DNA of 64,000 nt from Streptomyces sp. SID12501 (GTDB lineage Bacteria; Actinomycetota; Actinomycetes; Streptomycetales; Streptomycetaceae), in the NCBI RefSeq assembly GCF_010550245.1, contig NZ_JAAGLU010000040.1:1-64000 (forward strand). The letters are read 5' to 3'. The translations under genes were made by a program, and so were the position numbers. Numbering within the stretch: position 1 is the stretch's first letter; every line of letters begins with the position of its first letter. Under the pieces are notes generated by a model that saw only the letters and a list, made by a program, of their open reading frames with translations, had not been told where the DNA came from and searched no databases. Of the stretch, positions 16,344-24,631 are shown piece after piece.

Positions 16344-17002
16344 AGGCCCAGCCGGAGCAGCGGCAGCCGCACAAGCCCCAGGCAGGCGAGTCGTCGACCA
16401 TGGACGCCGTCCGGTTGCGCCGCGTGAACCGCTGGCTGGCGCAGGGACTGGGCGGGGAGCTGGCGGATCTGTACGTCGACTCCCGCCAGAGGTCCGCCGC
16501 TGCGGCGTACCGCAGCCGTAGCCGCCTGGACTTCCTGGCCCGTCTTGCCGGTGACATCCGGCGGCCGGGGTTCGCCATGGTGATCGCGGAGACGGACCAC
16601 CTGGTGGGGTACGCCTTCGGATTCCCGGTGGCCAGTGACGGTTTCTGGTGGCTCGGGTTCGACGGAGCACTGCCACAGAGCATCGAGCAGCTCACCGCGT
16701 CCGGCTGCGTCTTCGCGATCACCAGCATCCTGGTACAGCCGCACCCACAGGACCAGGGCGTGGCCCGCCGTCTGCAGGAGCGGCTGCTGAGCGCCCACCA
16801 GGCATCCCTCGGTGCCACCCTGGTGGACCCGGACGATCACCCGGCTCTCGCGTCGCTCCGCTCCTCGGGATGGCTGGACGTCGGAGAGGTGTGGCGGCCG
16901 GGCCCGACCATGTTCCGTGCATTGGTGTTCCCCCTCGGGGAACGAACCACGGCGCGGCTGGAGGGCCTGGATCACGATGCCTGGACGCGGTGGCCCGGGT
17001 GA
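16340..17002 (+). CDS. GNAT acetyltransferase-like protein, copy 2
   Basis: 220 residues from the overlapping GTG. It aligns with the copy-1 protein over most of its length: LRRVNRWLAQGLGGELADLY, GYAFGFPV, WWLGFDGALP, VFAITSILV, GVARRLQERLLSAH, GATLVDPDDHPAL. A GNAT fold is likely. The stop overlaps the GTG of the GAF gene (GTGA), so all cassette genes up to there are translationally coupled. Target unknown. Confidence 0.75.
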   Translation: MKAQPEQRQPHKPQAGESSTMDAVRLRRVNRWLAQGLGGELADLYVDSRQRSAAAAYRSRSRLDFLARLAGDIRRPGFAMVIAETDHLVGYAFGFPVASDGFWWLGFDGALPQSIEQLTASGCVFAITSILVQPHPQDQGVARRLQERLLSAHQASLGATLVDPDDHPALASLRSSGWLDVGEVWRPGPTMFRALVFPLGERTTARLEGLDHDAWTRWPG

Positions 17003-17760
17003 GGGCCGACAGCCGCTCGGCCCGCATCCAGGTGCTGGTCGCCGAACAGGCGGCCCGACGCGGCGCCCGGGTCGGCGTGATGGACGTGTGCACCGCGGCC
17101 GTGGCCGCACTGCCGGTCGGCGGCGCCGGGATATCAGCGATGTCCAGGACCGCCACGAGCCACCCGCTGTGCAGCACCGACGACATCAGCGAACAGTTGG
17201 AGGAGCTCCAGCTCACCCTGGGCGAAGGGCCGTGCGTGGATGCCTTCACGCACGGCTCGGCCGTCCTGACGCCCGATCTGCTGACCGGCGGGCTGCAGGA
17301 CCGCTGGACCGTGTTCGCGGACGCGGCCCTGGAGACCGGGGCGCGCGCGGTCTTCGCGTTCCCCCTGCAGATGGGGGCGATCAGCCCGGGAGTCCTGGAC
17401 CTGTATGCCGACGTTCCGACGGTGCTGGACGCGGAGGAGCTGGCCGACGCGCTGGCGTTCGCCGATCTCGCGACGCTGCTCCTGCTCGACGCGCGGATCG
17501 AGGAGACGGGCGCGCCGGTCGACGGAGCACTGGCAGACCGTGGCTTCGAGGACCTGGGCGGATACCGGGCGGAGATCGACCAGGCCACCGGCATCCTCAC
17601 CGTCCAGCTCGGCGTCGGCATCGACGAAGCTTTCGTCCGGCTCCGCGCCCATGCTTATGCGCAAGGGCACCGGCTCGCCGACGTGGCCGCCGACGTGGTG
17701 GCCCACCGGCTCCGCTTCTTCCCGGACAGCGAACCGAAACGGACCGACGACGGCGACTGA
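16999..17760 (+). CDS. GAF-ANTAR protein (cassette gene 3)
   Basis: 253 residues. The N-terminal half is a GAF-like domain (QLTLGEGPCVDAFTHGSAVL, AVFAFPLQMG, PGVLDLY). The C-terminal 55 residues have the ANTAR pattern: EIDQATGILTVQLGVGIDEAFVRLRAHAY followed by LADVAADVV. ANTAR domains bind paired RNA hairpins and prevent transcription termination; GAF domains sense ligands. The usual ANTAR motif A.G.LM is ATGILTVQLG here. Counterpart of the left cassette was deleted except for its first 11 codons. Confidence 0.85.
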   Translation: MRADSRSARIQVLVAEQAARRGARVGVMDVCTAAVAALPVGGAGISAMSRTATSHPLCSTDDISEQLEELQLTLGEGPCVDAFTHGSAVLTPDLLTGGLQDRWTVFADAALETGARAVFAFPLQMGAISPGVLDLYADVPTVLDAEELADALAFADLATLLLLDARIEETGAPVDGALADRGFEDLGGYRAEIDQATGILTVQLGVGIDEAFVRLRAHAYAQGHRLADVAADVVAHRLRFFPDSEPKRTDDGD

Positions 17761-17839
17761 CCCAGCGGCTCCGGCCGACGAACGTGCTGCGCTTCCCGCC
17801 CCCTCCCGGCGGGACTGGTCTCAATCGAGGGTGTGCGTG

Positions 17840-18556
17840 ATGAATCAGCAGCTACTGGCCAAGACCTTCGTCGAGCTGGCGGACAGCCTGGTCGCCGACT
17901 TCGACCTGATCGACTTCCTGCGCCTGCTCACCGACCGCTGCGTGAGCATGCTCGACGCGAGTGCCGCCGGGGTGCTGCTCGCCGACCGCGACGGCAAACT
18001 CCGCGTCATGGCCGCCTCCGACGAACAGGTACGCCTGCTGGAACTGTTCCAGCTCCAGAACGACGAGGGCCCCTGCCTGGAGTGCTTCAGCACCGGCACG
18101 CCGGTGATCGTCCCCGACCTGGCCCAGGAGGCCGCCCGCTGGCCGCGCTTCGTCACGGCCACCCACCGCAGCGGGTTCGGCGCCGTCCAGGCCCTGCCCA
18201 TGCGCCTGCGGGACGACACCGTCGGCGCTCTCAACCTCTTCCACACCACCCCCAACTCTTTCGACCCGGCCGACACCCTCGTCGCCCAGGCCCTGGCCGA
18301 CGTCGCCACCATCAGCCTGCTACAGCAACGGTCCGCCCACCGCAGCACCGTCCTCAACGAACAGCTGCAGACCGCGCTGAACAGCCGCGTACTGATCGAA
18401 CAGGCCAAGGGCAAACTCGCCGAACGCCAGAACATCGACATGGAACGGGCCTTCACCGCCCTGCGCGGCTACGCCCGCTCCCACAACCGACGCCTCTCCG
18501 ACGTGGCCCGCGCCTTCATCGACGAATCCGAACCCCTCCCCGGACTGGCGGCCTGA
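17840..18556 (+). CDS. GAF-ANTAR protein (cassette gene 4)
   Basis: 238 residues, ATG at 17840, 79 bp after the previous gene. An N-terminal GAF domain (DFLRLLTDRCVSMLDASAAGVLL, NDEGPCLECFSTGTPV, GFGAVQALPMRLRDDTVGALNLF) is followed by an ANTAR domain (LIEQAKGKLAERQNIDMERAF and YARSHNRRLSDVARAFI). The ANTAR A.G.LA core and the late R.H.R.L..VA are intact, so RNA binding is plausible. Its last 36 residues survive as the end of the 10345 remnant. Probably senses a small ligand or redox state and controls transcription elongation. Confidence 0.9.
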   Translation: MNQQLLAKTFVELADSLVADFDLIDFLRLLTDRCVSMLDASAAGVLLADRDGKLRVMAASDEQVRLLELFQLQNDEGPCLECFSTGTPVIVPDLAQEAARWPRFVTATHRSGFGAVQALPMRLRDDTVGALNLFHTTPNSFDPADTLVAQALADVATISLLQQRSAHRSTVLNEQLQTALNSRVLIEQAKGKLAERQNIDMERAFTALRGYARSHNRRLSDVARAFIDESEPLPGLAA

Positions 18557-18718
18557 CACCGTCGCCGAGGGGATGACCGCACGCAGCTGCCCGAGCACGA
18601 AGAACCACGCTCGGGATCATGAGCCGCTCCCTGCGTACCCACAGCTGAGAAGAGCGGCATCCAGCGGCAACCCGCACCGGGGGCGCGCGGCAGACAGTCA
18701 GGCGGCCGACCCGGATCG

Positions 18719-19147
18719 TCAGTGAGCGGCCCGGTGGCGGAACCAGTGGTCCTTGTGGCGGGGGCGTTCGACCGGTCCGGCGGGGTCTGCGCCATCCTCC
18801 TCCGCCTGAGCCGTCTGCGCGCGGTCGGTGTCGCGTTCGTTGATCGGGCCACCGCGTTCCTGTTCGGCTGTGGCCGACCCGCGCGCAGACGGTTCGAGCC
18901 GGCGATGTGCAGGGCGTCTGCGGCGAGGGGTACGGCGTGCACCGGTCAGAGTCAGGCTCAGCCCGAGCAGAGCCGCCGCCCCGACTACGATGCCGCAGAG
19001 GAAGAGGGTGCCGGTGGAGCCGGTGACATCGACTCCGAAGACCGAGAATCCACCGGTGAAGTCATGGGCGCTGCCGCTGTTGGAAAGAACGCCGGCGACG
19101 CCGATGACCACTGCGGCGACGAGAATGACGAGTCCGAGGATGATCAT
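18719..19147 (-). CDS. Two-helix membrane protein
   Basis: 142 residues from the ATG at 19147 with a GGGAG site. The first 70 residues contain two membrane helices (MIILGLVILVAAVVIGVAGV and FLCGIVVGAAALLGLSLTL) joined by FTGGFSVFGVDVTGSTG, a pattern seen in many small Streptomyces membrane proteins near stress genes. A long basic and acidic cytoplasmic tail follows, ending in HKDHWFRHRAAH. Function unknown. Confidence 0.75.
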   Translation of the reverse strand: MIILGLVILVAAVVIGVAGVLSNSGSAHDFTGGFSVFGVDVTGSTGTLFLCGIVVGAAALLGLSLTLTGARRTPRRRRPAHRRLEPSARGSATAEQERGGPINERDTDRAQTAQAEEDGADPAGPVERPRHKDHWFRHRAAH

Positions 19148-19332
19148 GGCGTGCTCCCGGGATCTACTTCCTCCCCCTCTCCCCACGGTAGAACCGTTCT
19201 GCCCGGCACGCCACCGCCAGAGGTTGCGACTACCCTGAAACTGAGGTAGAGGCGAGACCGGAGGACACCGGCACCACTGGGCGGACGACCTCTGATCCGC
19301 CCATCCGCCACAACCCCGGGAGGCGTAGCACC

Positions 19333-19503
19333 ATGGCCTTCTTCCTGGTTCTTCTCGGCTGCGCCGTCGCGCTGGTCGTCATCGGCGCTGTTGTCGACGG
19401 CATGCTGTATCTGCTCTCCACCGGCGTGCTGGTCGTCATCGCCGCCGTGCTGTACCTGGTCGTGCGCTCGGTATCGCGTTCGCGGCGACGCCCGGCCCAC
19501 TGA
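19333..19503 (+). CDS. Small hydrophobic protein (56 aa)
   Basis: ATG at 19333 behind a GGGAGG site. Two membrane helices (FFLVLLGCAVALVVIGAVV and LYLLSTGVLVVIAAVLYLVV) and a basic tail (RSVSRSRRRPAH). Resembles the short hydrophobic proteins at 22560 and 22888. Divergent from the membrane protein at 19147, convergent with DUF1206. Function unknown. Confidence 0.7.
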   Translation: MAFFLVLLGCAVALVVIGAVVDGMLYLLSTGVLVVIAAVLYLVVRSVSRSRRRPAH

Positions 19504-19659
19504 CGCGTGGTGGTAGATGGCGGACCGCCGCTCACATGCGGTTGGTGGCAGCAGCGGGACGGTTCGGAGCTGTCGCGCTGACCGGTGCGTGGTGACGGCC
19601 CGGTCCAAGGGCGAGCCTGCGGGAGGAGGAGTCGGCAGATCCGGCCTGGGTCACCGTTT

Positions 19660-20496
19660 CTACAGTCGGCGCCAGCGGGCCGAGGCGAAGGAGAAGACGC
19701 CGAAGAGGATCAGTCCGATCGCGACGGCGACCAGGAGCCATGGCCCCGCCGGTGTCTGCGTGAAGCTCCGGAGTGTCGCGTCCACGCCCTTGGCCTCGTC
19801 CGGGTCGAAGTGGACGGCTGCTACCAGGACGAAGACCCCCGCTGCGGCGAACACCACGCCACGCGCCACGCCGCCGCCCACGCCGAGAGCGGTGACGACC
19901 TGCTTCGTACGGTGGCTCATGGAGCCGGTGTCCAGCTGCTTCAGGAAGCTCCGCAGGGCCGCCCGGACGGCGAGTACCCCGCCTATGCCGATCAGGAGGC
20001 AGCCCCCGGCCCCCACCAGCACCTGGCCGTACGACAGTTTGAGCGCCTCTGCCGTCCAGTCCTGCGACTGGGCGTTGCCGCTGGACCCCTGGCCACCCCC
20101 GGCGGCATACGTGGCTGTTGCCCAGCAGACGGAGGCGTAGAAAACGGCCCGTCCGCCGTCGAGGATCCGCGAACCCGCCTTCCGTCGAGGCCCCCTTGTG
20201 AGCACGGCGCGGGAACCACGCCACAAGGCCATGGCGGCGAAGCCGACCACCATCGCCCACAGCATCACTTTCCCGAACGGCTGCTCCGCGACCTGGGCCA
20301 GCGCGCCCTGCCGGTCAGCCGACTCGCCGCCACTGCTGCCGAGGGCGATCTGCATGGCAAGGGCGCCGATCAGGACGTACACCACGCCCCGTGCGACGAA
20401 GCCCGCCCGCCCCGCGGCGGTCAGCGTCTCGTTCTGGGTGGTACGGGCCGCGGACTTCACGGCCTGGCCGCGCCCTTGCGTGTTGGACGACGTCAC
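19660..20496 (-). CDS. DUF1206 membrane protein
   Basis: 278 residues with six membrane spans arranged as three repeats of two, each beginning with a GR.G..ARGVVY-type motif: AGRAGFVARGVVYVLIGALA, ILDGGRAVFYASV and GVGGGVARGVVFAAAGVFVL. This is the DUF1206 pattern. Members are found near stress-response genes in actinobacteria; the role is unknown. A GGGGAGG site precedes the ATG. About 115 bp separate it from the YihY gene upstream. Confidence 0.88.
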   Translation of the reverse strand: MTSSNTQGRGQAVKSAARTTQNETLTAAGRAGFVARGVVYVLIGALAMQIALGSSGGESADRQGALAQVAEQPFGKVMLWAMVVGFAAMALWRGSRAVLTRGPRRKAGSRILDGGRAVFYASVCWATATYAAGGGQGSSGNAQSQDWTAEALKLSYGQVLVGAGGCLLIGIGGVLAVRAALRSFLKQLDTGSMSHRTKQVVTALGVGGGVARGVVFAAAGVFVLVAAVHFDPDEAKGVDATLRSFTQTPAGPWLLVAVAIGLILFGVFSFASARWRRL

Positions 20497-20610
20497 GTTG
20501 TCCTCCCCATGGAGTGGGCGCGCGATACGCGTCCACCGCTCCCGAGTGCCCTGGACCGGGGGTTTGATGCGCGGGTTCGGCGAGCGACGGCCGGAGCGCT
20601 ACCGGCCAGG

Positions 20611-21444
20611 TCACCGGTCGTCGTCCGGGGCGTCACCGGCGCGGTTGTCCCGGCCCCGGGGCCGTCGTCGCCGGGCCCGCTGTTTCAGGGCCTGTGCCAC
20701 GCGGGGGAGTTCCTCGTGCAGCAGGCGGCCCGTGAGCGCGCCGCCGAATACGACGACGCCCACACCGACCAGCCAGGACTGGACGACCAGGACGGTTCCG
20801 AAGGGACCGTAGGTGACGGCGCTGGAGGCGATCAGCGGTGAGAAGACGAGACGGGAGAAGACCCGAAGACCGAGCAGCCCGAGCGCCGTCACCAACGCGC
20901 CCGGCAGCAGGGCGCTCCAGGCGATCCGCCCGCCGAGCAGCATCCGTTGCGACCACCAGAAGAACAGGACGGCGCTCAGCGTCGCGGCCAGTGTGCCGGC
21001 CGGCGAATGACGCCACAGCGTGGTGGTGGCGGTCAGGTAGAGGGACCCGACGAGCACGGCGAGCCACAGCACGTGCCGCCATCTGGCATACCAGCGGGCC
21101 GGGGGCAGCTCCCAGACCTTCTCGTAGCCGGTCTGCACCGCCGCCCCGAACGTCAGCCCGAAGACGGCGAGTGCGGCCAGGCCGAAGGCGGTCGTGGTCT
21201 GCAGCACCTGGCCGGGCCGCGCGAACAGCTGCCCGATCTCGTCCCTGGCCGCCCTCGACACACCGAGCCCGTCCCCCAGCCACTGCGCGAACCCCCGCCC
21301 GTGCTCCGGATCGGCCGCGGAGACAACGATCAACAGGGGCACCAGCGTGAGGAATCCGAGCGCTGCGAAGCCCAGCGACCTCGGCCCCAGTTCGATCTCC
21401 TTGCTGCGCCGCCATCCCCGCCCGGCCGCCGAATCACGGAACAC
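20611..21444 (-). CDS. YihY/BrkB-family membrane protein
   Basis: 277 residues, six membrane helices. It has the family layout with GFAALGFLTLVPLLIVV near the start, GYEKVWELPPARWYARW, and SWLVGVGVVVFGGALTGRLL near the end. BrkB-type proteins were once called ribonuclease BN in error; they are now seen as membrane proteins of unknown transport function. The C-terminus is Arg-rich and cytoplasmic. Confidence 0.85.
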   Translation of the reverse strand: MFRDSAAGRGWRRSKEIELGPRSLGFAALGFLTLVPLLIVVSAADPEHGRGFAQWLGDGLGVSRAARDEIGQLFARPGQVLQTTTAFGLAALAVFGLTFGAAVQTGYEKVWELPPARWYARWRHVLWLAVLVGSLYLTATTTLWRHSPAGTLAATLSAVLFFWWSQRMLLGGRIAWSALLPGALVTALGLLGLRVFSRLVFSPLIASSAVTYGPFGTVLVVQSWLVGVGVVVFGGALTGRLLHEELPRVAQALKQRARRRRPRGRDNRAGDAPDDDR

Positions 21445-21471
21445 ACCGCACAGCCGTGAACGTGTGAGCCG

Positions 21472-21828
21472 TCACCGCCGCTCCAGCGCGTGAAGACGCC
21501 GCAGCGCGCGACGCCACTCGCGCTGAATCGCCTCGGGAAGTTCCTGATCCTTCGTGGTGGCGACCAGAGCCGCGGCCACGTCCCGGAGCTTGACGTTGCA
21601 GTGCTGCGACACGTCCACCAGCAGGCTCCATGCACGCTCACTGGAACACGGTGCCAGAACCATCACCATGCCGCATGCCTGATCGACGACCGCGCGGCCG
21701 GCGAGCGCCCGCCGCAGCCGGTCGACCCGGGCGCGCAGCGCCACGACGTCCTGACCCGCCGGGTCCTCTGTCAGGGCCTCGGCCGTCAGATCCCACCAGT
21801 CCTCCGGAAGCATGGCTGTGCGATGCAT
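21472..21828 (-). CDS. Stand-alone ANTAR-domain protein
   Basis: 118 residues. After about 30 variable residues comes an ANTAR domain: LRARVDRLRRALAGRAVVDQACGMVMVLAPCSSERAW in segments, with LVDVSQHCNVKLRDVAAALV. The coiled-coil start and the A.G..M core are typical of RNA-binding antiterminators, but no sensor domain is attached. Lies 27 bp before the YihY gene on the same strand, so the two may be co-transcribed. Confidence 0.82.
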   Translation of the reverse strand: MHRTAMLPEDWWDLTAEALTEDPAGQDVVALRARVDRLRRALAGRAVVDQACGMVMVLAPCSSERAWSLLVDVSQHCNVKLRDVAAALVATTKDQELPEAIQREWRRALRRLHALERR

Positions 21829-21894
21829 GGCATCTGCCTCTCCACGATCTCGGCGCGTCCGGCGTGGCCGAAGCCGTCCCGGAACCTCTGGATG

Positions 21895-22167
21895 TCAGGC
21901 AACTTCATCGGTCACCCATGGTGTTCGCGGTCCCGCCGGTCCTCGCGCCTCCAGCGCCCTCGGTGCTGACTGCTGTAGCGACGGTCCCAGCGGTCCTGCC
22001 GATCCCCTCCCGGCGGTCCTCCGAAATCGGACCCGTCCACCACGGCTACGATCGCGGCCGTAGCGCGTGGAGTCGAAGAGCAACACGGACGCGGCCATCC
22101 ACCAGATGGGGTTGAGGAAGCCGAAACCGAACAGGATCACGGCGACAACGAGAAGCAGGGCGAACAC
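21895..22167 (-). CDS. Small hydrophobic protein with basic tail (90 aa)
   Basis: GTG at 22167 with a GGGGAGG site; the longer frame upstream lacks one. The N-terminal 32 residues (VFALLLVVAVILFGFGFLN, then IWWMAASVLLF) match the pattern of the protein at 22888 (ILWILLLLLILMVFGFGF, then LWWVAAVLLVVW). A basic and proline/glycine-rich tail follows. These two form a small paralogous family of hydrophobic proteins common in Streptomyces; function unknown. Confidence 0.65.
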   Translation of the reverse strand: MFALLLVVAVILFGFGFLNPIWWMAASVLLFDSTRYGRDRSRGGRVRFRRTAGRGSAGPLGPSLQQSAPRALEARGPAGPRTPWVTDEVA

Positions 22168-22559
22168 GGCGGGCCTCCCCGGAGCAGAGCAGGGCATCAC
22201 GCCGGGGGCCGGAGCCTGTTCGAACAGCGTAGCCCTGCCCATGGGTTGCGGAAAGCTGCTCACGTCAGTAGCCGCGGCGTCCTCCGCCAGGCCCGGATGG
22301 CCACTTGCCGTCTGTTCAGGGCGTGCGGCGAGGGCTAGCGTGCACGGTACGGCCCGAGCCCCCGGCAGCGTCGCTCACCTCTCGCGCTCCCTTGAGGGCG
22401 CACCTCGCGCATCAGTGCCGGAACCCACCCCGCCCCCAACGGGCCGCTCCCCGCACCCGCCCGCCGTCGCCACGCCGTCCCGGCGCGGCCTCGATGCGCC
22501 CCAGACGGGCACGATCCGCCGCCCGCCGCTTCGCACGGCATTCACCGCAGGTGGCACAC
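22168..22559. other. 392-bp divergent intergenic region
   Basis: Nothing coding is recognised. It should hold promoters for the two small hydrophobic proteins on either side. No repeat or operator stood out. Confidence 0.4.
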
Positions 22560-22748
22560 ATGTACGTACTCATCGTCCCGGCAGTACTCCCCTTCGTCCT
22601 CCTCGCCACCGTCATGGGCCTGTCCTGGTGGGAGGACCGCATCCTTCCGGTGCCGCCTGCCGAGCCGGCCGAAGCTCCCGCCGAGGCTCCGTTCGCCCCA
22701 GCGGCCCCTGCCCACCTCGCCGAGCTCGCCCGTGTCGGCACGCGTTGA
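22560..22748 (+). CDS. Small membrane protein (62 aa)
   Basis: ATG at 22560. One N-terminal membrane helix (MYVLIVPAVLPFVLLATVMG) is followed by an acidic proline/alanine-rich tail (PPAEPAEAPAEAPFAP). The ribosome site is weak (GCAGGTGG). Function unknown; belongs to the cluster of tiny membrane proteins here. Confidence 0.55.
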   Translation: MYVLIVPAVLPFVLLATVMGLSWWEDRILPVPPAEPAEAPAEAPFAPAAPAHLAELARVGTR

Positions 22749-22887
22749 CAAGGGAAGTCGCCGGGCGTTGGCTGGAAGCACGGCGTAGGGCTATGCCACT
22801 CCGGATCACTCGGTCGGCGCATTCCACCTTCCCGCTTCGCCCGGACCCCGCGGAACTCGGAACTTTCCGCGATCTGGAGGCCCGGCA

Positions 22888-23073
22888 ATGATCCTGTGGA
22901 TTCTTCTCCTTCTGCTGATCCTGATGGTGTTCGGGTTCGGCTTCACCATGCAGGCCCTCTGGTGGGTCGCCGCCGTACTGTTGGTCGTCTGGATCGTCGG
23001 CTTCGCCAAGCGCGGGCGCGGCGGCGGCAGGCGGAGCGGTGGCAGCCGCCGATACGGCCGCAGCCGCGGGTAA
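22888..23073 (+). CDS. Hydrophobic small protein (61 aa)
   Basis: ATG at 22888 behind a GGAGG site. Two adjoining helices (ILWILLLLLILMVFGFGF and LWWVAAVLLVVWIVGF) and a Gly/Arg-rich basic tail (KRGRGGGRRSGGSRRYGRSR). A widely occurring Streptomyces family of hydrophobic proteins; function unknown. Related to the protein at 21895. Confidence 0.8.
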   Translation: MILWILLLLLILMVFGFGFTMQALWWVAAVLLVVWIVGFAKRGRGGGRRSGGSRRYGRSRG

Positions 23074-23180
23074 TCGACACCAGGCACTCTCCCAAGGTGC
23101 CCTCCCACCCGCGGGAACGGCGGCCTGTACGGCAGCAATCGCGCGGGAGCCCATCCAGCGAACGAGCAGAGGACAACCTC

Positions 23181-23354
23181 ATGAGCGTCGGACAGACGAT
23201 CAAGCACAAGACCCAGGCGTTCAAGGGCCGGGTCACCGAACGCGTCGGCCGGGCCACCCGCAACAGGCGACTGCAGCGCGAAGGCAGGACCGACCGGGTA
23301 TCCGGAAACCTGAAGCAGTCGGGCGACAAGGCCAAGGACGCCTTCAAGCCCTGA
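23181..23354 (+). CDS. CsbD-family stress protein
   Basis: 57 residues. The pattern TIKHKTQAFKGRVTERVGRA, then GRTDRVSGNLKQSGDKAKDA is that of CsbD-like proteins, small hydrophilic proteins induced by general stress in Bacillus and actinobacteria. A GAGGACAACC site precedes the ATG. It supports reading this stretch as a stress-response region. Confidence 0.85.
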   Translation: MSVGQTIKHKTQAFKGRVTERVGRATRNRRLQREGRTDRVSGNLKQSGDKAKDAFKP

Positions 23355-23488
23355 CCACCAACGCCCCGGATGGTGCCCACGCCGCGTGGACGCCATCCGG
23401 CAGGCCAACCCGGAATCAGCCCACAGGAATTGACCGGAACGGCAACGAAGCCGAACAGCCTACGAGCCGAGAGCCGGAGAAGGCCGCT

Positions 23489-23782
23489 GTGCTCACCATC
23501 GTGATCATCGCCGTGATCGTCATCGCGGCGGTCATCTTCTTCGTCGTTGGACGTGGACGCTTCCGGGCCGGTGGAGGGCGCGGGCTGAAGCGCCGCTTCG
23601 GACCCGAGTACGACCGTGCCGTCGCCGACCACGACGGTGACACCAAGGCGGCCGAGCGGGATCTCGACGAGCGTGTGCAGCGGCACGGCTCCCTCACACT
23701 CGGCTGCTCCACATGTCAGCGCTCGCCGGCCAGTGACACCGTCCTCCCCGCAGGAAGCACAGCCGCCGCAGGAACCCGGTAG
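23489..23782 (+). CDS. Membrane-anchored hydrophilic protein (97 aa)
   Basis: GTG start behind GGAGAAGG. One N-terminal membrane helix (LTIVIIAVIVIAAVIFFVV) then a soluble part with LKRRFGPEYDRAVADHDGDT and AERDLDERVQRHGSL, a motif that recurs in many Streptomyces membrane-anchored proteins. A C-terminal CSTCQRS tail may be extra. Function unknown. Confidence 0.7.
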   Translation: MLTIVIIAVIVIAAVIFFVVGRGRFRAGGGRGLKRRFGPEYDRAVADHDGDTKAAERDLDERVQRHGSLTLGCSTCQRSPASDTVLPAGSTAAAGTR

Positions 23783-23829
23783 GCGAACCACACCGGCCGA
23801 CCGCGGCGGCTGTGTGCTGACCGAAGCAC

Positions 23830-24354
23830 TCAGTCCGATCCGGCCGGCGGCTCCGAGACAGCCCGGGCCTCGGACCGTGCGGCGTGCCGCATGACGAACT
23901 GCGGCAACGCCCCCCACAGGCCACCGCACACCAGCAGCGTCGCACTCCCCGCGATCACGCCCTCGACCCGGCCGAGCACCACGTCGACGACGAGCAGCAC
24001 GGAACCGGTGAGGGTCAGCATCAGGACGCTCATACCCGCTCCCGCCAGCCGTGAGGAGATCATGACGATCTCGGGCTTGGCCCCGCGCTGGAACAACGTG
24101 CGGTGCAACGCGGCGGGCGTGGTGAACAGGGCCGCCGCGAGCACCGCGAGCAGCAGCGTCGTGATGTACATGGTGCGCTGCGCCGTGTCGAGCGTGGAGA
24201 AGCGGGCGGTGAAGGCCAGCGTCAGCAGGAACGCGAACAGGATCTGGACCCCGGTCTGGATGATCCTCAGCTCCTGGAGCAGCTCGCCGAAGTTGCGATC
24301 GGCCCGCTCCAGCGTCGTCTCCTCGCGCGGCGTCCGGGAATTCTCCTCAGCCAT
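23830..24354 (-). CDS. DUF6328 membrane protein
   Basis: 174 residues from the ATG at 24354. The start (RADRNFGELLQELRIIQTGV) and first helices (QILFAFLLTLAFTARF, TLLLAVLAAALFTTPAALHR) match DUF6328, followed by two more helices. ADRN..ELLQE..V.Q.G.QILFAFLL is the family signature. Four membrane spans, both ends cytoplasmic. Function unknown. It is the last clear gene before the mobile-element remains. Confidence 0.85.
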   Translation of the reverse strand: MAEENSRTPREETTLERADRNFGELLQELRIIQTGVQILFAFLLTLAFTARFSTLDTAQRTMYITTLLLAVLAAALFTTPAALHRTLFQRGAKPEIVMISSRLAGAGMSVLMLTLTGSVLLVVDVVLGRVEGVIAGSATLLVCGGLWGALPQFVMRHAARSEARAVSEPPAGSD

Positions 24355-24631
24355 GTCCTGCCAACCTACTCGAAAGCCCCGCAACGGTCCCCCGGCCGGA
24401 CAGAGCATTCCACATGACGGTCGCGACGACGATGCTGCAGCGGACACGGACGTCCCGGTACCAGCGGACCTGGTCGGCCGCGCCGTTGGCTTTGCGGAGC
24501 TGGTTGCTGAGCTGTCTTGCGGTGGCTGCAGCCTCGGCTCGGCTACCTCAGTCCCACTGGCTACGAGGCCGCTCTCGTGGCGTGAACTCCACACCGATGG
24601 TGGCTGTCGAAGCGGAACAAGCTCAGTCTGA

